Assembly (NCBI GenBank): GCA_026990385.1
Contig: JALXDL010000065.1
Coordinates: forward strand, 1 to 60,111
Source: DRKI01 sp011051875
Lineage (GTDB): Bacteria; Desulfobacterota; Desulfobulbia; Desulfobulbales; Desulfobulbaceae
Direction: 5' to 3'
DNA length: 60,111 bases
A model generated the notes under the pieces. It had not been told where the DNA came from and ran no database searches. It was given only the letters and a program-made list of their open reading frames with translations. Positions 23,760 through 32,805 of the stretch are shown piece after piece; the stretch's first letter is position 1, and every line of letters starts with the position of its first letter. The translations under genes were made by a program, and so were the position numbers.

Positions 23760-24587
23760 ATGACGGATTCACAATCCCTGCAAGAAGATACACCTCTTCT
23801 GCTGCGCCCCTTCGCGCGTCTGGGCGACACGGTGCTCTACATCCTGACCGATCTCGGACGCATGGGGATCTTCCTGTTTTCCGCCCTGCTCGGTGTCTTC
23901 AGGCATCCGTTTCGTTTTGGCGAACTGGTCAAGCAGCTGCGATTTATCGGGGCAGGTTCCATCTCCGTGATTTTTTTCACTGCACTCTCCTCGGGAATGG
24001 TCCTGGGACTGCAGGGCTACTATTCCCTGCATAAGTTCGGGGCCGAGGGGATGCTCGGCTCGGCGGTCTCCCTGACCCTGATCATGGAGCTCGGCCCCAT
24101 TCTCACCGCCCTCATGGTGACGGGCCGGGCCGGATCCGCCATCTGTGCCGAGATCGGTATCATGCGGATCTCCGAGCAGATCGATGCCCTGGAATGCATG
24201 GCCATTGATCCGTTTCGCTACCTCATTTCGCCCAAGCTGCTGGCCGCCCTTATCTCGGTGCCCCTGCTCACCGCCATCTTCGATGTTGTCGGCATCTTTG
24301 GCGGCTACCTGGCCGGGGTACGGCTCATGGGGGTCAGTTCCGGCTCCTATTTCAACGGCATGATCCAGAGCGTGACCAATCATGATATACGGCTCGGAGT
24401 CATCAAGTCCTTTGTCTTTGCGCTGCTCCTGGTGTGGATCTGCAGTGGCCGCGGCTATTTCGTCCAGCGGATACGGGGGGCAGGTTTCGGTGCCGAGAGC
24501 GTCTCCAAGGTGACCACCCAGGCCGTTGTCCTGTCGTCCATCTCCGTACTGATCTTTGACTACCTGCTGACGGCGATCCTTCTCTGA
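23760..24587 (+). CDS. mlaE: MlaE-family lipid ABC transporter permease
   Basis: MlaE is the inner-membrane permease that moves phospholipids between inner and outer membranes. The 275-residue protein has the family pattern: a membrane-parallel N-terminal helix, then about five hydrophobic helices, with MELGPILTALMVTGRAGSAICAEIG and the EQIDALECMAIDPFRYLISPK stretch characteristic of the family. ATP-binding, MCE, MlaA and MlaC genes follow in order, one base to a few tens of bases apart. A MlaB STAS subunit is not present, which is common outside gamma-proteobacteria. Confidence 0.95.
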   Translation: MTDSQSLQEDTPLLLRPFARLGDTVLYILTDLGRMGIFLFSALLGVFRHPFRFGELVKQLRFIGAGSISVIFFTALSSGMVLGLQGYYSLHKFGAEGMLGSAVSLTLIMELGPILTALMVTGRAGSAICAEIGIMRISEQIDALECMAIDPFRYLISPKLLAALISVPLLTAIFDVVGIFGGYLAGVRLMGVSSGSYFNGMIQSVTNHDIRLGVIKSFVFALLLVWICSGRGYFVQRIRGAGFGAESVSKVTTQAVVLSSISVLIFDYLLTAILL

Positions 24588-24588
24588 G

Positions 24589-25413
24589 ATGATGACCCGA
24601 TCCATTGAGGCGAACACGAGTGAACCGGTGATCCGGTTCGAGGAGGTCACCAAGTCTTTTGGTGACCGCAGGCGCAGGCACGTGGTGCTCGACCGGGTCA
24701 CGTTCTCCATTCCCCGCGGCAGGACCACGGTTATCGCCGGTGGTTCCGGCCAGGGCAAGAGCGTGACGCTCAAGCTGATCCTGGGCCTGATGCGGCCGGA
24801 CAGTGGCCATATTTACGTGGACGGCCAGGATGTGACCATCCTGCGGGGGGCGAAACTGCGCAACCTGCGCACCCGGTTCGGGGTCCTGTTCCAGGGGGCG
24901 GCCCTGTTCGATTCCCTGACCGTGTTTGAGAATATCGCCCTGCCCCTGAGAGAGCGAACGCGCCTCTCTGAAGAAGAGATTCGGGAGAGGGTCATGCAGA
25001 CCCTGAGGCAACTGGAACTCGACGGTCACGAAGACAAGTTTCCCGCCCAGCTCAGCGGCGGTATGAAGAAGCGGGTCGGCCTGGCCCGGGCCCTGCAGCT
25101 CGAACCCGAGATCGTGCTGTTTGACGAGCCGACCACGGGTCTGGATCCGGTCATGACCCAGGAGATTTACGAGCTGTTCAGCCGGGTTCAGCAGCGGCTC
25201 GGCTATACGGCAGTGATCGTCAGCCACGATATTCCCAAGGTCTTTGACCTGGCGGACCGGATTATTCTCCTGAACAGGGGAGAGGTTGATGTCTTTAACG
25301 ATATTGAGGAAATAGGCCATTCAACAAAGCCCTACATCCGTGAGTTCGCGGAAATGACCATGGGCGATCTCTTTGGGGACAACAGCGGGAAAAAAGGGTG
25401 TAGTGATGCATAA
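24589..25413 (+). CDS. mlaF: MlaF-family lipid transport ATPase
   Basis: The cytoplasmic ATPase of the Mla transporter, 274 residues. Walker A is GGSGQGKS, the signature is QLSGGMKKRVGLARAL, Walker B is IVLFDEPTTGLDP, and the switch histidine is in IVSHDI. It begins two bases after mlaE and overlaps mlaD by eight bases, so translation is coupled. The sequence QGKS instead of the usual CGKS in Walker A is a mild variation that should not affect activity. Confidence 0.96.
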   Translation: MMTRSIEANTSEPVIRFEEVTKSFGDRRRRHVVLDRVTFSIPRGRTTVIAGGSGQGKSVTLKLILGLMRPDSGHIYVDGQDVTILRGAKLRNLRTRFGVLFQGAALFDSLTVFENIALPLRERTRLSEEEIRERVMQTLRQLELDGHEDKFPAQLSGGMKKRVGLARALQLEPEIVLFDEPTTGLDPVMTQEIYELFSRVQQRLGYTAVIVSHDIPKVFDLADRIILLNRGEVDVFNDIEEIGHSTKPYIREFAEMTMGDLFGDNSGKKGCSDA

Positions 25414-25855
25414 TTCACGGCTTGAGATATTTGTGGGCATTTTCCTGGTGCTCGGACTGCTCGCCTTTGGCTGGCTGGCCCTGCAGCTGGGCGAGATTCC
25501 CTGGCTGAACGCCGGCCGGACCTATGTTCTCAATGCGGACTTTGACAACATCTCCGGGGTGAAGTCCGGCGCCGAGGTGCAGATTGCCGGGGTGGTCGTG
25601 GGAACCGTGCTTGGCCTCAGGCTCACCGACGACGGCCTGGCCGAGGCATCCCTCCAGATCGACCGGAAGATCAAGGTTCCTGTCGATTCCATTGCCTCGG
25701 TCAAGTCCCAGGGGATCATCGGTGACAAGTACATCCAGATTACCCTGGGCGGAGACGAGGAGAACTACAAGCCCGGTGATACGATCACCGATACCGAGTC
25801 GTCGGTGGACCTTGAGTCGCTCATTTCAAAATTTGCCTTTGGTCAGGTGAAATAG
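25406..25855 (+). CDS. mlaD: MlaD-family MCE domain protein
   Basis: MlaD is anchored in the inner membrane and forms a hexameric lipid-binding ring in the periplasm. The 149-residue protein has one N-terminal membrane helix (EIFVGIFLVLGLLAFGWLAL) and a single MCE domain starting VLNADFDNISGVKSGAEVQI and including VKSQGIIGDKYIQIT. I take ATG 25406 as the start; GTG 25403 directly precedes it. It lacks the long C-terminal extension of larger MCE proteins, as in E. coli MlaD. Confidence 0.94.
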   Translation: MHNSRLEIFVGIFLVLGLLAFGWLALQLGEIPWLNAGRTYVLNADFDNISGVKSGAEVQIAGVVVGTVLGLRLTDDGLAEASLQIDRKIKVPVDSIASVKSQGIIGDKYIQITLGGDEENYKPGDTITDTESSVDLESLISKFAFGQVK

Positions 25856-25860
25856 ACATC

Positions 25861-26649
25861 ATGCAGATCATGGCGCGAACCTCCGCTGTCCCGGCTTTCC
25901 TGGCCTGTCTTGTCCTCCTGGCTCTTGTTCTGTTCAACGCGGGGCTTGTCCATGCCGCAGAGGGCGGCGACGTGGATTTCCTCAGTGATGATTTCTATGA
26001 GGAAGAGCCGGAAACCATCTCGGTCTACGATCCCCTTGAGCCGATGAACCGGGCCATCTTCACTTTCAACGACCGGGCCTATTTCTGGGTACTCAAGCCT
26101 GTGGCCAAGGGATACGCCTATGTTCTGCCCTGGGAGATCCGGGGCTGTGTGAACAATTTTTTCAATAACCTGCAGGAGCCTGTCCGCTTTGTCAACTGCC
26201 TTCTCCAGGCCCGGTTTTCCGACGCAGGCCGGGTGCTGGCCCGGTTCCTGATCAACTCCACAGGCGGTGTCTTCGGCCTGGCCGATCCGGCGACACGGGA
26301 CCTGGATATTCCGCCCGTGGAGGCATCCCTGGGTGAGACCCTGGGGCGCTGGGGCGTGGGAGACGGATTCTACCTGGTCATGCCCCTGTTCGGTTCGACC
26401 ACCCTGCGTGATTTCAGCGGCACCGTGGTCGACGCCCTCGCCATGACACCCTACTATTCATGGTCTGATGATTTTGTTGTCAATGCCGGCATCTATGCCG
26501 AAAAAGAGGTCAACAAGATCTCGCTCCATCTCGGGGAGTATGAAGACCTCAAGGAGCTGAGCTTTGATCCCTATGTTTCCTTGAGAAACGCCTATTTCCA
26601 GTACCGCAGGCGAATGCGGGATGAAGATGTCTTCTTTGAGGGAGAGTGA
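25861..26649 (+). CDS. mlaA: MlaA/VacJ-family protein without a lipobox
   Basis: MlaA sits at the outer membrane and removes mislocalised phospholipids. The 262-residue protein has the family body with YDPLEPMNRAIFTFNDRAYF, FFNNLQEPVRFVN, FLINSTGGVFGLADPA and ETLGRWGVGDGFYLVMPLFG. E. coli MlaA is a lipoprotein; here the N-terminal signal ends LFNAGLVHAAEGG with no cysteine, so signal peptidase I cleavage after VHA is more likely. It lies five bases after mlaD. How it stays at the outer membrane is unclear. Confidence 0.95.
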   Translation: MQIMARTSAVPAFLACLVLLALVLFNAGLVHAAEGGDVDFLSDDFYEEEPETISVYDPLEPMNRAIFTFNDRAYFWVLKPVAKGYAYVLPWEIRGCVNNFFNNLQEPVRFVNCLLQARFSDAGRVLARFLINSTGGVFGLADPATRDLDIPPVEASLGETLGRWGVGDGFYLVMPLFGSTTLRDFSGTVVDALAMTPYYSWSDDFVVNAGIYAEKEVNKISLHLGEYEDLKELSFDPYVSLRNAYFQYRRRMRDEDVFFEGE

Positions 26650-26733
26650 CCTGGAAACAATCGATCCCGGGATCCATAGAGGATCTTCATCCGCTGTGTG
26701 ATGCCCCTCATTGGTTCAATGAACGGTGAATCC

Positions 26734-27396
26734 ATGAAGAGAATACATCCCCTGATACTGGCCCTTCTGCTGACCGGTTCACTGCTGCTTGTGGCGTCTG
26801 CCGCTGGCGGGACAACGACCTCTGCCGTGCCTGATCCCACCGCCCAGATGCAGCCATTTGTCGCCAGGATTACCAACCTGTTGCAGAACGAGGATTTCAG
26901 GAATGATCCCCGCTGTGAGCGCTGTCAGCAGATCATCGACATCGCCAAAGAGCACTTCGATTTCCGCGAGATGTCAAAGCGGGTCCTGGGCCGGCAGTGG
27001 CGCAAGCTGTCTCCCGAGGAGAAAGACCGCTTCGTCACCCTGTTCACCCGTCTGCTGCAGTATGCCTATATCGGGAAGATCAAGGACTATGCCGGCCAGC
27101 AGGTTGAATTCACCGGTCAGCGCATCAAGGGGAAACGGGCAGAGGTGAAGACCCTGCTGGTGGATCGGGACAAGACGATTCCTGTCTCCTACATCATGCT
27201 GCTCAAGGGCGATCAGTGGATGACCTATGATGTGGTGGTCGAGGGGGTCAGCCTTGTCCGCAACTACATGGAGCAATTCAGGGAGATCCTGCGCAAGGAG
27301 AAGTATGCCGGCCTGGTGAAGAGGCTGGAGGAGAAGATCCATCAGCTTGAGCAGGAAAAGATGCAGGAGATGGCAAAGCCTTCACGGGCTGGCTGA
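26734..27396 (+). CDS. mlaC: MlaC-family periplasmic phospholipid-binding protein
   Basis: MlaC carries phospholipid through the periplasm between the MlaA and MlaD complexes. I choose ATG 26734, which places a signal peptide (MKRIHPLILALLLTG to about residue 24) at the N-terminus; ATG 26698 would add 12 residues before it. The mature part has FDFREMSKRVLGRQWRKLSPEEKDRFVTLF and later DVVVEGVSLVRNYMEQF, both typical of the family. A lysine and glutamate-rich helix ends the protein. A strong terminator follows about 100 bases later. Confidence 0.94.
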   Translation: MKRIHPLILALLLTGSLLLVASAAGGTTTSAVPDPTAQMQPFVARITNLLQNEDFRNDPRCERCQQIIDIAKEHFDFREMSKRVLGRQWRKLSPEEKDRFVTLFTRLLQYAYIGKIKDYAGQQVEFTGQRIKGKRAEVKTLLVDRDKTIPVSYIMLLKGDQWMTYDVVVEGVSLVRNYMEQFREILRKEKYAGLVKRLEEKIHQLEQEKMQEMAKPSRAG

Positions 27397-27908
27397 GGAC
27401 GGGGCCACCGGCAGGATTCTCTCCGGCGGGGCACTGGCAGGATTCCGGCGCCGGTTTTCCGGTGCGGTTCCGGCGCCGAAGCCGTCAGGGTACTGGGCGT
27501 CACCGAAATAATCGGTGGCGCTTTTTTTTCGGGGACCTGTCTGCGGGGCAGGAACCGGTCACTGGAAATTCTATTATCCCGGATCAATACAGGACTTGTA
27601 AGCGGTTGCCGGGTGGGACGGCCCGGCCAGGGAACCTTCCGGGACATGGCCGGGGCGGTACAGCACCGGAATCATGGGGCCATCGACTATTCTGCACGGT
27701 TGCGCTCGTTGCCCGTGGTCAGTGACCGTGGTGGACCGGGCATGGCCGTGTAACGTAAAAACAACATCTTGGGGCGATTACGGGGGACTGCGGCTTCTCT
27801 TGTCTGTCTGTTTGTTATTTTATCGTGGCAGGAGCATTTTTTTTTGTGTATGTTGTCCAGTTTCGATGAATGATCTACAGGTTCGCACCTTATGGCGCCG
27901 GTGAGACG
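27397..27908. other. Gap between Mla operon and yceD
   Basis: The only clear element is the terminator at 27497-27529. The part from about 27760 to 27870 is T-rich and probably carries the promoter of the yceD-rpmF-fatty acid operon, but I could not pick a convincing hexamer pair. No gene or RNA is supported. Confidence 0.5.
27497..27529 (+). terminator. Rho-independent terminator of the Mla operon
   Basis: GCGTCACCGA (27497-27506), loop AATAA and TCGGTGGCGC (27512-27521) form a 10-bp stem with one G-T pair, followed directly by eight T residues (27522-27529). Confidence 0.92.
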
Positions 27909-28427
27909 TTGAAAGTACGATTCAGCGAAATCTCCTCAAGTGGCAGCCGATACGAGCTCAGCGAGATCCCGGCCCCCGAGACGGGCGGAGATTTTTCCCT
28001 GCGTGCACCGGCACAGGCCACGTGCGTGCTGACCAGGAAGAGTGCGACCCGCGTGGTGCTGCAGGGCAGGCTGCAGGCGGAGATGATCCTCGTCTGCGAC
28101 CGGTGCACGGTCGAGTACTGTTTTCCTGTTGACAGGGAAGTCCAGTTGATCCTCGAGGTGCCCGACGCATCGCACTGGCAGCTCAGGGAGATCGAATACA
28201 GCCGGGATGATCTCGACATTGTCCCGCTGCGGGAACCCGTGATCCATCTCGACGATCTCTTCAGGCAGCATCTGTATCTGGCCCTGCCGGTCAAGCGCCT
28301 CTGCAGGACCGGGTGCAGGGGAATCTGTCCCTGCTGCGGGGTTGACCTGAACATCGAAACATGCCGCTGTACCCAGGTTCCTGTTTCGTCACCCTTTGCG
28401 GTCCTGGCCGCACTGAAGAAGAAGTGA
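27909..28427 (+). CDS. yceD: YceD/DUF177 family protein
   Basis: YceD-type proteins lie before rpmF in most bacteria and are linked to large-subunit rRNA handling. The conserved body reads CDRCTVEYCFPV (first CxxC), then the DLDIVPLREPVIHLDDLFRQHLYLALPVKRLC stretch, and CRTGCRGICPCCGVDLN with CRC at the end. The TTG at 27909, with GGTGAG upstream, makes the protein begin LKVRFSEIS as family members do; the ATG at 27870 would add 13 unlike residues. About 172 residues. The extra C-terminal cysteines probably bind zinc. Confidence 0.88.
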   Translation: MKVRFSEISSSGSRYELSEIPAPETGGDFSLRAPAQATCVLTRKSATRVVLQGRLQAEMILVCDRCTVEYCFPVDREVQLILEVPDASHWQLREIEYSRDDLDIVPLREPVIHLDDLFRQHLYLALPVKRLCRTGCRGICPCCGVDLNIETCRCTQVPVSSPFAVLAALKKK

Positions 28428-28609
28428 CCGGTCCCGGGCCGCGGTCATACCGTAGCGCAGCAGACCGGCAGAGAGACCTTTCTCCCCGGTTCCGGGAGAG
28501 AGTTCCGGTCCCCTGTACCGTGAAACCAGCCGTCCCCGGCCGGACGTTGCAGTTGATTACTTTTCCCCGTGCCCCGTGGCCGGGGAAGGTTTATGGAGGA
28601 AAGACAACC

Positions 28610-28798
28610 ATGGCTTTACCAAAAAGAAGACATTCCCGTTCCAGGTCAAGGATGCGGCGGGCCCATGACGCCCTGCGCAGACCCAGTGTCGGATTCTGTC
28701 CCGAATGCGGCGAGCCCAAGATGCCGCACCTGCTCTGTGGTGGCTGCGGCGTCTACAAGGGCCGCACTGTCATCCGTCTCGAGGACGAAATCAGCTAG
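28610..28798 (+). CDS. rpmF: Ribosomal protein L32
   Basis: The 62-residue protein starts MALPKRRHSRSRSRMRR, the usual L32 opening, and carries a zinc-type CPECGEPKMPHLLCGGCG motif (two CxxC pairs). The ATG has a GGAGG-AAAG Shine-Dalgarno nine bases upstream. It follows yceD and precedes plsX by eight bases, the standard yceD-rpmF-plsX arrangement. Confidence 0.97.
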   Translation: MALPKRRHSRSRSRMRRAHDALRRPSVGFCPECGEPKMPHLLCGGCGVYKGRTVIRLEDEIS

Positions 28799-28806
28799 GA
28801 TATATC

Positions 28807-29817
28807 GTGCGTATCGCCCTTGATGCCATGGGCGGTGATCTCGGCCCTGAACTGCCGATCCGTGGTGCACTGGCTGCAATAACCGATCGTGATGATCTGG
28901 AGGTGGTGCTGCTCGGTCCCAGGGACCTGCTGGAGCGGCAGATCGCCGAAATTGCCGGCAGTGACAGCCGCGTCAGCCGGCGTCTCGGCGTCGAACATGC
29001 CCCGGAGACCGTGTCCATGGACGAGTCGCCCGTGGAGGCAGTGCGGAAGAAGAAGAACTCGACCATCATGGTGGGGTTTGATCTTGTCCGCAACGGTGCG
29101 GCCGATGCAGTGGTCTCGGCCGGCAATTCCGGCGCCACCATGGCCGCCGCCATCCGCAAGCTCGGCCGGCTGCCGGGGATCTCGCGGCCGGGCATCACCA
29201 GCTTTTTTCCGACCCTGAAAAAGCCGGTCATGATCATGGATATCGGGGCCAACGTGGACTGCCGTCCCAAACACCTGCTCCAGTTTGCCATCATGGCCTC
29301 GTCCTGCTCACGGCTGCTCTGTCATATAGACAGCCCGAGGGTGGGACTTCTCAGTATCGGCGAGGAAACCGGCAAGGGCAATGCCCTGGTCAAGGAGACC
29401 CATGCCCTGCTCAGCGCGAGTGGTATGAATTTCATCGGCAACGTGGAAGGGCGTGACGTCTATCGCGGTGACGTGGATGTCATCGTCTGCGACGGTTTTG
29501 TCGGCAACATTTCACTCAAGATCAGCGAGGGCCTTGCCGAGGCGGCCATGCAGATGCTGAAGACCGAGATCATGAAGACCCTGCGCGCCAAGATCGGCTA
29601 CCTGCTGATCCGCAAGGCGTTCAGGAGCTTCCGGAAGCGGGTCGACTATGCCGAGTACGGCGGCGCGCCACTGCTGGGTATCAACGGCACCGGCATCATC
29701 TGTCATGGCACCTCCAATGCGGTGGCCCTGCGCAATGCCATCTACGTGGCCGCAGACATGGTCCGCCACCAGGTCAATGAATCGATCATCCGAACACTTC
29801 GGGAGTATGCCTCCTGA
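28807..29817 (+). CDS. plsX: Phosphate acyltransferase PlsX
   Basis: PlsX makes acyl-phosphate from acyl-ACP, the first step of glycerolipid synthesis in most bacteria. GTG 28807 starts the canonical VRIALDAMGGDLGPE; longer frames run into rpmF. The 336-residue protein shows VSAGNSGATMAA, MDIGANVDC, IGEETGKGN and DVIVCDGFVGNISLK, all family landmarks. It leads the fatty-acid block, 14 bases before fabH. Confidence 0.97.
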   Translation: MRIALDAMGGDLGPELPIRGALAAITDRDDLEVVLLGPRDLLERQIAEIAGSDSRVSRRLGVEHAPETVSMDESPVEAVRKKKNSTIMVGFDLVRNGAADAVVSAGNSGATMAAAIRKLGRLPGISRPGITSFFPTLKKPVMIMDIGANVDCRPKHLLQFAIMASSCSRLLCHIDSPRVGLLSIGEETGKGNALVKETHALLSASGMNFIGNVEGRDVYRGDVDVIVCDGFVGNISLKISEGLAEAAMQMLKTEIMKTLRAKIGYLLIRKAFRSFRKRVDYAEYGGAPLLGINGTGIICHGTSNAVALRNAIYVAADMVRHQVNESIIRTLREYAS

Positions 29818-29831
29818 CATGGGCTGAATCA

Positions 29832-30809
29832 ATGGATCATACGGTTGTACTCGGTACCGGTTCCTGCCTGCCCGACAGGAAGCTGACCAACGCGGACCTT
29901 GAAAAAATGGTCGATACCTCCGACGAGTGGATCACCACCCGTACCGGAATCCGCACCCGGAGGATCGCCGGCAAGGGAGAACAGAATTACCAGCTGGCCT
30001 CCCGGGCCGCGGAAAAGGCGCTTGCCATGGCAGGGGTGGAGGCGGCGGACATCGATCTCCTGATCGTGGCCACCCTGACGCCGCACATGATGATGCCCTC
30101 CAGCGCCTGTTTCGTGCAGGCCGAGATCGGGGCCACCGGCGCCTTCGCCTTTGACCTCAACGCGGCCTGCTCCGGCTTTCTGTACGGACTGGACGTGGCG
30201 GACAAGTACATCACCGGCCGCCCGGACATGAAGGTCCTCCTCGTCGGTTCCGAGACCCTGTCCGCGCGTGTCAACTGGCAGGACCGCAACACCTGCATCC
30301 TGTTCGGTGACGGCGCCGGTGCCGTGGTGCTGGGAGGAGAGCGGGGCAGGGGAGGCGTGCTTGCCAGTCATCTCTTCTCCGACGGCCGGCTCTGGCGACT
30401 CCTGTACATGGACAGCCCCGAGAGTCTCAACCCGGATCTTGTCCAGGAGTCGCGCAAGGGGTGCCACCTGCAGATGACCGGCCGGGATGTCTTCAAGTAC
30501 GCGGTCCGTGCCATGGAAGATGCCGTGGCCGGCGTGCTGGCCGAGCAGAAGGTGGCAGTGGACGAGATCGGGCTGATGATACCGCATCAGGCCAATATCC
30601 GGATTCTGAACAAGCTGATGGACCGGTTGGGTATTCCCGAAGAGAAGGTCTATATCAACGTGGATAAGTACGGTAACACGTCCGCGGCATCGATTCCCAT
30701 CGCCCTGGACGAGGCCAACAGGCAGGGGCTGCTGCACCGGGGAGACAAGATCCTGTTCTGTTCCTTTGGTGGCGGGTTCACCTGGGGATCAATGCTCATG
30801 CAATGGTAA
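29832..30809 (+). CDS. fabH: 3-oxoacyl-ACP synthase III
   Basis: FabH condenses acetyl-CoA or another starter with malonyl-ACP to begin fatty-acid synthesis. The 325-residue protein has the Cys-His-Asn triad: Cys113 in NAACSGFLYG, His252 in IPHQANIRI and Asn282 in YGNTSAAS. The glycine-rich C-terminus FCSFGGGFTWGSMLM is typical. The last bases overlap the sequence upstream of the acyl-CoA dehydrogenase start. In most bacteria fabD follows here; in this genome an acyl-CoA dehydrogenase takes that position. Confidence 0.97.
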   Translation: MDHTVVLGTGSCLPDRKLTNADLEKMVDTSDEWITTRTGIRTRRIAGKGEQNYQLASRAAEKALAMAGVEAADIDLLIVATLTPHMMMPSSACFVQAEIGATGAFAFDLNAACSGFLYGLDVADKYITGRPDMKVLLVGSETLSARVNWQDRNTCILFGDGAGAVVLGGERGRGGVLASHLFSDGRLWRLLYMDSPESLNPDLVQESRKGCHLQMTGRDVFKYAVRAMEDAVAGVLAEQKVAVDEIGLMIPHQANIRILNKLMDRLGIPEEKVYINVDKYGNTSAASIPIALDEANRQGLLHRGDKILFCSFGGGFTWGSMLMQW

Positions 30810-30820
30810 AGGAGATACTG

Positions 30821-31969
30821 GTGGATTACTTTTTGACGGAAGAGCAAGAGATGATCGTCGAGACCGCCCGGGAGATCGCCAGGGATAAGATTATCCCGGT
30901 GCGGGCGGAGCTGGACGAAAAGAACGAGTTCGCCGCCTCCATTATGGAGGATATCGCCCGGGCCGACCTGTTCGGCATCTTTGTTCCCGAGGAGTATGGC
31001 GGACTGGGCGGCGGATGCTTTGAGATCGTGCTGGCCCTGGAGGAGCTGGCCAAGGGCTGCGTGGGCGTGGCCACGACCTTTGCCGCCAGCGCCCTGGGGA
31101 TCTTTCCGGTGCTCATCGCCGGGTCCGAGGAACAGAAACAGAAATACCTGCCCGATATCGCCGCCGGAAAGCGCTGGGCCGCCTTCGGTCTCACCGAGGC
31201 CAATGCCGGCAGTGACGCCTCCGGCATCCGGACCACCGCGGTCCTGGACGGCGACGAGTGGGTGCTCAACGGCACCAAGCAGTGGATCACCAATGGCGGC
31301 GAGGCCCAGATCTACACCATTGTCGCCCTCACCGATCCCAGCAAGGGGGCCCGGGGCGCGTCCATCTTCGTGGTCGAGGATGGCGATCCCGGTTTCTCCT
31401 ACGGCAAGAAGGAAGACAAGATGGGTATCCGCTCCTCGGCCACCCGGGAGCTGATCATGCAGGACTGCCGGATCCCCAGCGACCGGCTGGTGGGCCGGAA
31501 GGGCACCGGCTTCATCACGGTCATGAAGACCCTGGATGTCTCACGTCCCGGCATCGCCTCCCTGGGAGTTGGTCTGGGGCAGGCCGCGCTGGACGAGGCC
31601 GTCACCTATGCCAAGCAGCGGGTCCAGTTCGGTAAGCCCATCATCGGTTTCCAGGCCATTCAGCACATGCTCGCCGACATGGCCACCCAGGTCGAGGCGG
31701 CCCGGGCCCTGGTCTATGCCGCTGCCCGTCACATCGATGCCCATCCGAAGAACATGAGCAAGGTCTCCTCCATGTGCAAGGTCTTTGCCACCGACATGGC
31801 CATGAAGGTCACGGTTGACGCGGTACAGGTCCTGGGCGGCTATGGCTACATGAAGGAATACCCGGTTGAGAAGATGATGCGCGATGCCAAGATCCTGCAG
31901 ATCTACGAGGGCACCAACCAGATCCAGCGCAATGTCATAGGCCAGGAACTGAACAAGGAGTATGCGTAA
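30821..31969 (+). CDS. Acyl-CoA dehydrogenase inside the fatty-acid synthesis operon
   Basis: A flavoprotein that normally oxidises acyl-CoA to enoyl-CoA and passes electrons to ETF. The GTG at 30821 has AAAGGAG six bases upstream and gives VDYFLTEEQEM, the family opening; ATG 30803 lies before that Shine-Dalgarno. The 382-residue protein has FGLTEANAGSDAS, WITNGGEAQIY, RVQFGKPIIGFQ, the PVEKMMRDAKILQIYEGT stretch with catalytic Glu363, and a C-terminal QRNVIG. It is full length. Its ETF subunits follow directly, and the block is framed by fabH and fabG, so it may act in the reverse, enoyl-reducing direction. Confidence 0.95.
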   Translation: MDYFLTEEQEMIVETAREIARDKIIPVRAELDEKNEFAASIMEDIARADLFGIFVPEEYGGLGGGCFEIVLALEELAKGCVGVATTFAASALGIFPVLIAGSEEQKQKYLPDIAAGKRWAAFGLTEANAGSDASGIRTTAVLDGDEWVLNGTKQWITNGGEAQIYTIVALTDPSKGARGASIFVVEDGDPGFSYGKKEDKMGIRSSATRELIMQDCRIPSDRLVGRKGTGFITVMKTLDVSRPGIASLGVGLGQAALDEAVTYAKQRVQFGKPIIGFQAIQHMLADMATQVEAARALVYAAARHIDAHPKNMSKVSSMCKVFATDMAMKVTVDAVQVLGGYGYMKEYPVEKMMRDAKILQIYEGTNQIQRNVIGQELNKEYA

Positions 31970-32011
31970 CCGCGCCGACGCGCATGCCAGAATCGGACGG
32001 TACACAGAGCC

Positions 32012-32791
32012 ATGGAAATACTTGTCTGTATCAAACAGGTTCCGGACGCCAAGGATGTCCGGCTCGATCCCGAGACCAACACCCTGGCCCGCGAGGGCGT
32101 GGAGTCAATCATGAACCCCTTTGACCGGCACGCCCTGGAAGAGGCGGTCCGGCTGAAGGAGGCCCACGGCGGCACGGTTACGGCGCTGTCCATGGGACCG
32201 CCCCAGGCCGAGGCCGTGCTGCGCGAGGCCATTGGCTGCGGCGCCGATCGCGGTTTCCTGGTCTCGGACCGGGCCTTTGCCGGCGCCGATACCTGGGCCA
32301 CCTCCTACACCCTGGCCCGGGCCATCGAGACCATTGGCCGTTTTGACCTGATCCTGTGCGGCAAGCAGGCCATTGACGGCGACACGGCCCAGGTCGGACC
32401 CGGCTTGGCCTCGAGGATGAACCTGCCCTATGTCACCTGTGTCCAGAAGACGAGAGGGGTGACGGACGGCAGCATCGAGGTCGAACGGATGATGGATGAC
32501 GGGTATGACGTGGTCCGGCTGCCTCTGCCCGCCCTGCTGACGGTGGTCAAGGATATCAACGAGCCGCGGGTGCCGTCACTCAAGGGCAAGATGAAGGCCA
32601 GGAAGGCCGAGATCCCTGTTCTTTCGGCCGCTGATATCGGTGCCAGCAAAGAGTGCATCGGTCTGGCCGGTTCCCCGACCAGGGTGGTCAATGTCTTCTC
32701 TCCCGAGCCGCGGGGCGACCGGAAGATCTTCACCGGCACGGCCGAGGAGCAGGTGGACCAGTTGATCGAGCACCTGCGGGACTATCTGTAG
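32012..32791 (+). CDS. etfB: Electron transfer flavoprotein beta subunit
   Basis: EtfB binds the electron-carrying nucleotide or flavin in the ETF heterodimer. The 259-residue protein begins MEILVCIKQVPD and includes MNPFDRHALEEAVRLKE, CGKQAIDGDTAQVGP and the recognition-loop region RLPLPALLTVVKDINEPRVPSLKGKM. Its partner etfA follows after 14 bases and the acyl-CoA dehydrogenase precedes it, forming a dedicated set. Whether it belongs to the electron-bifurcating type would need alignment of the flavin-binding loops. Confidence 0.96.
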   Translation: MEILVCIKQVPDAKDVRLDPETNTLAREGVESIMNPFDRHALEEAVRLKEAHGGTVTALSMGPPQAEAVLREAIGCGADRGFLVSDRAFAGADTWATSYTLARAIETIGRFDLILCGKQAIDGDTAQVGPGLASRMNLPYVTCVQKTRGVTDGSIEVERMMDDGYDVVRLPLPALLTVVKDINEPRVPSLKGKMKARKAEIPVLSAADIGASKECIGLAGSPTRVVNVFSPEPRGDRKIFTGTAEEQVDQLIEHLRDYL

Positions 32792-32805
32792 ATCGTGGTG
32801 AATCC

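Noticed and set aside
27767..27800. A tmRNA-like start, GGGGCGATTACGG
   Set aside because: There is no matching 3' acceptor half, no resume codon region and too little space before yceD.
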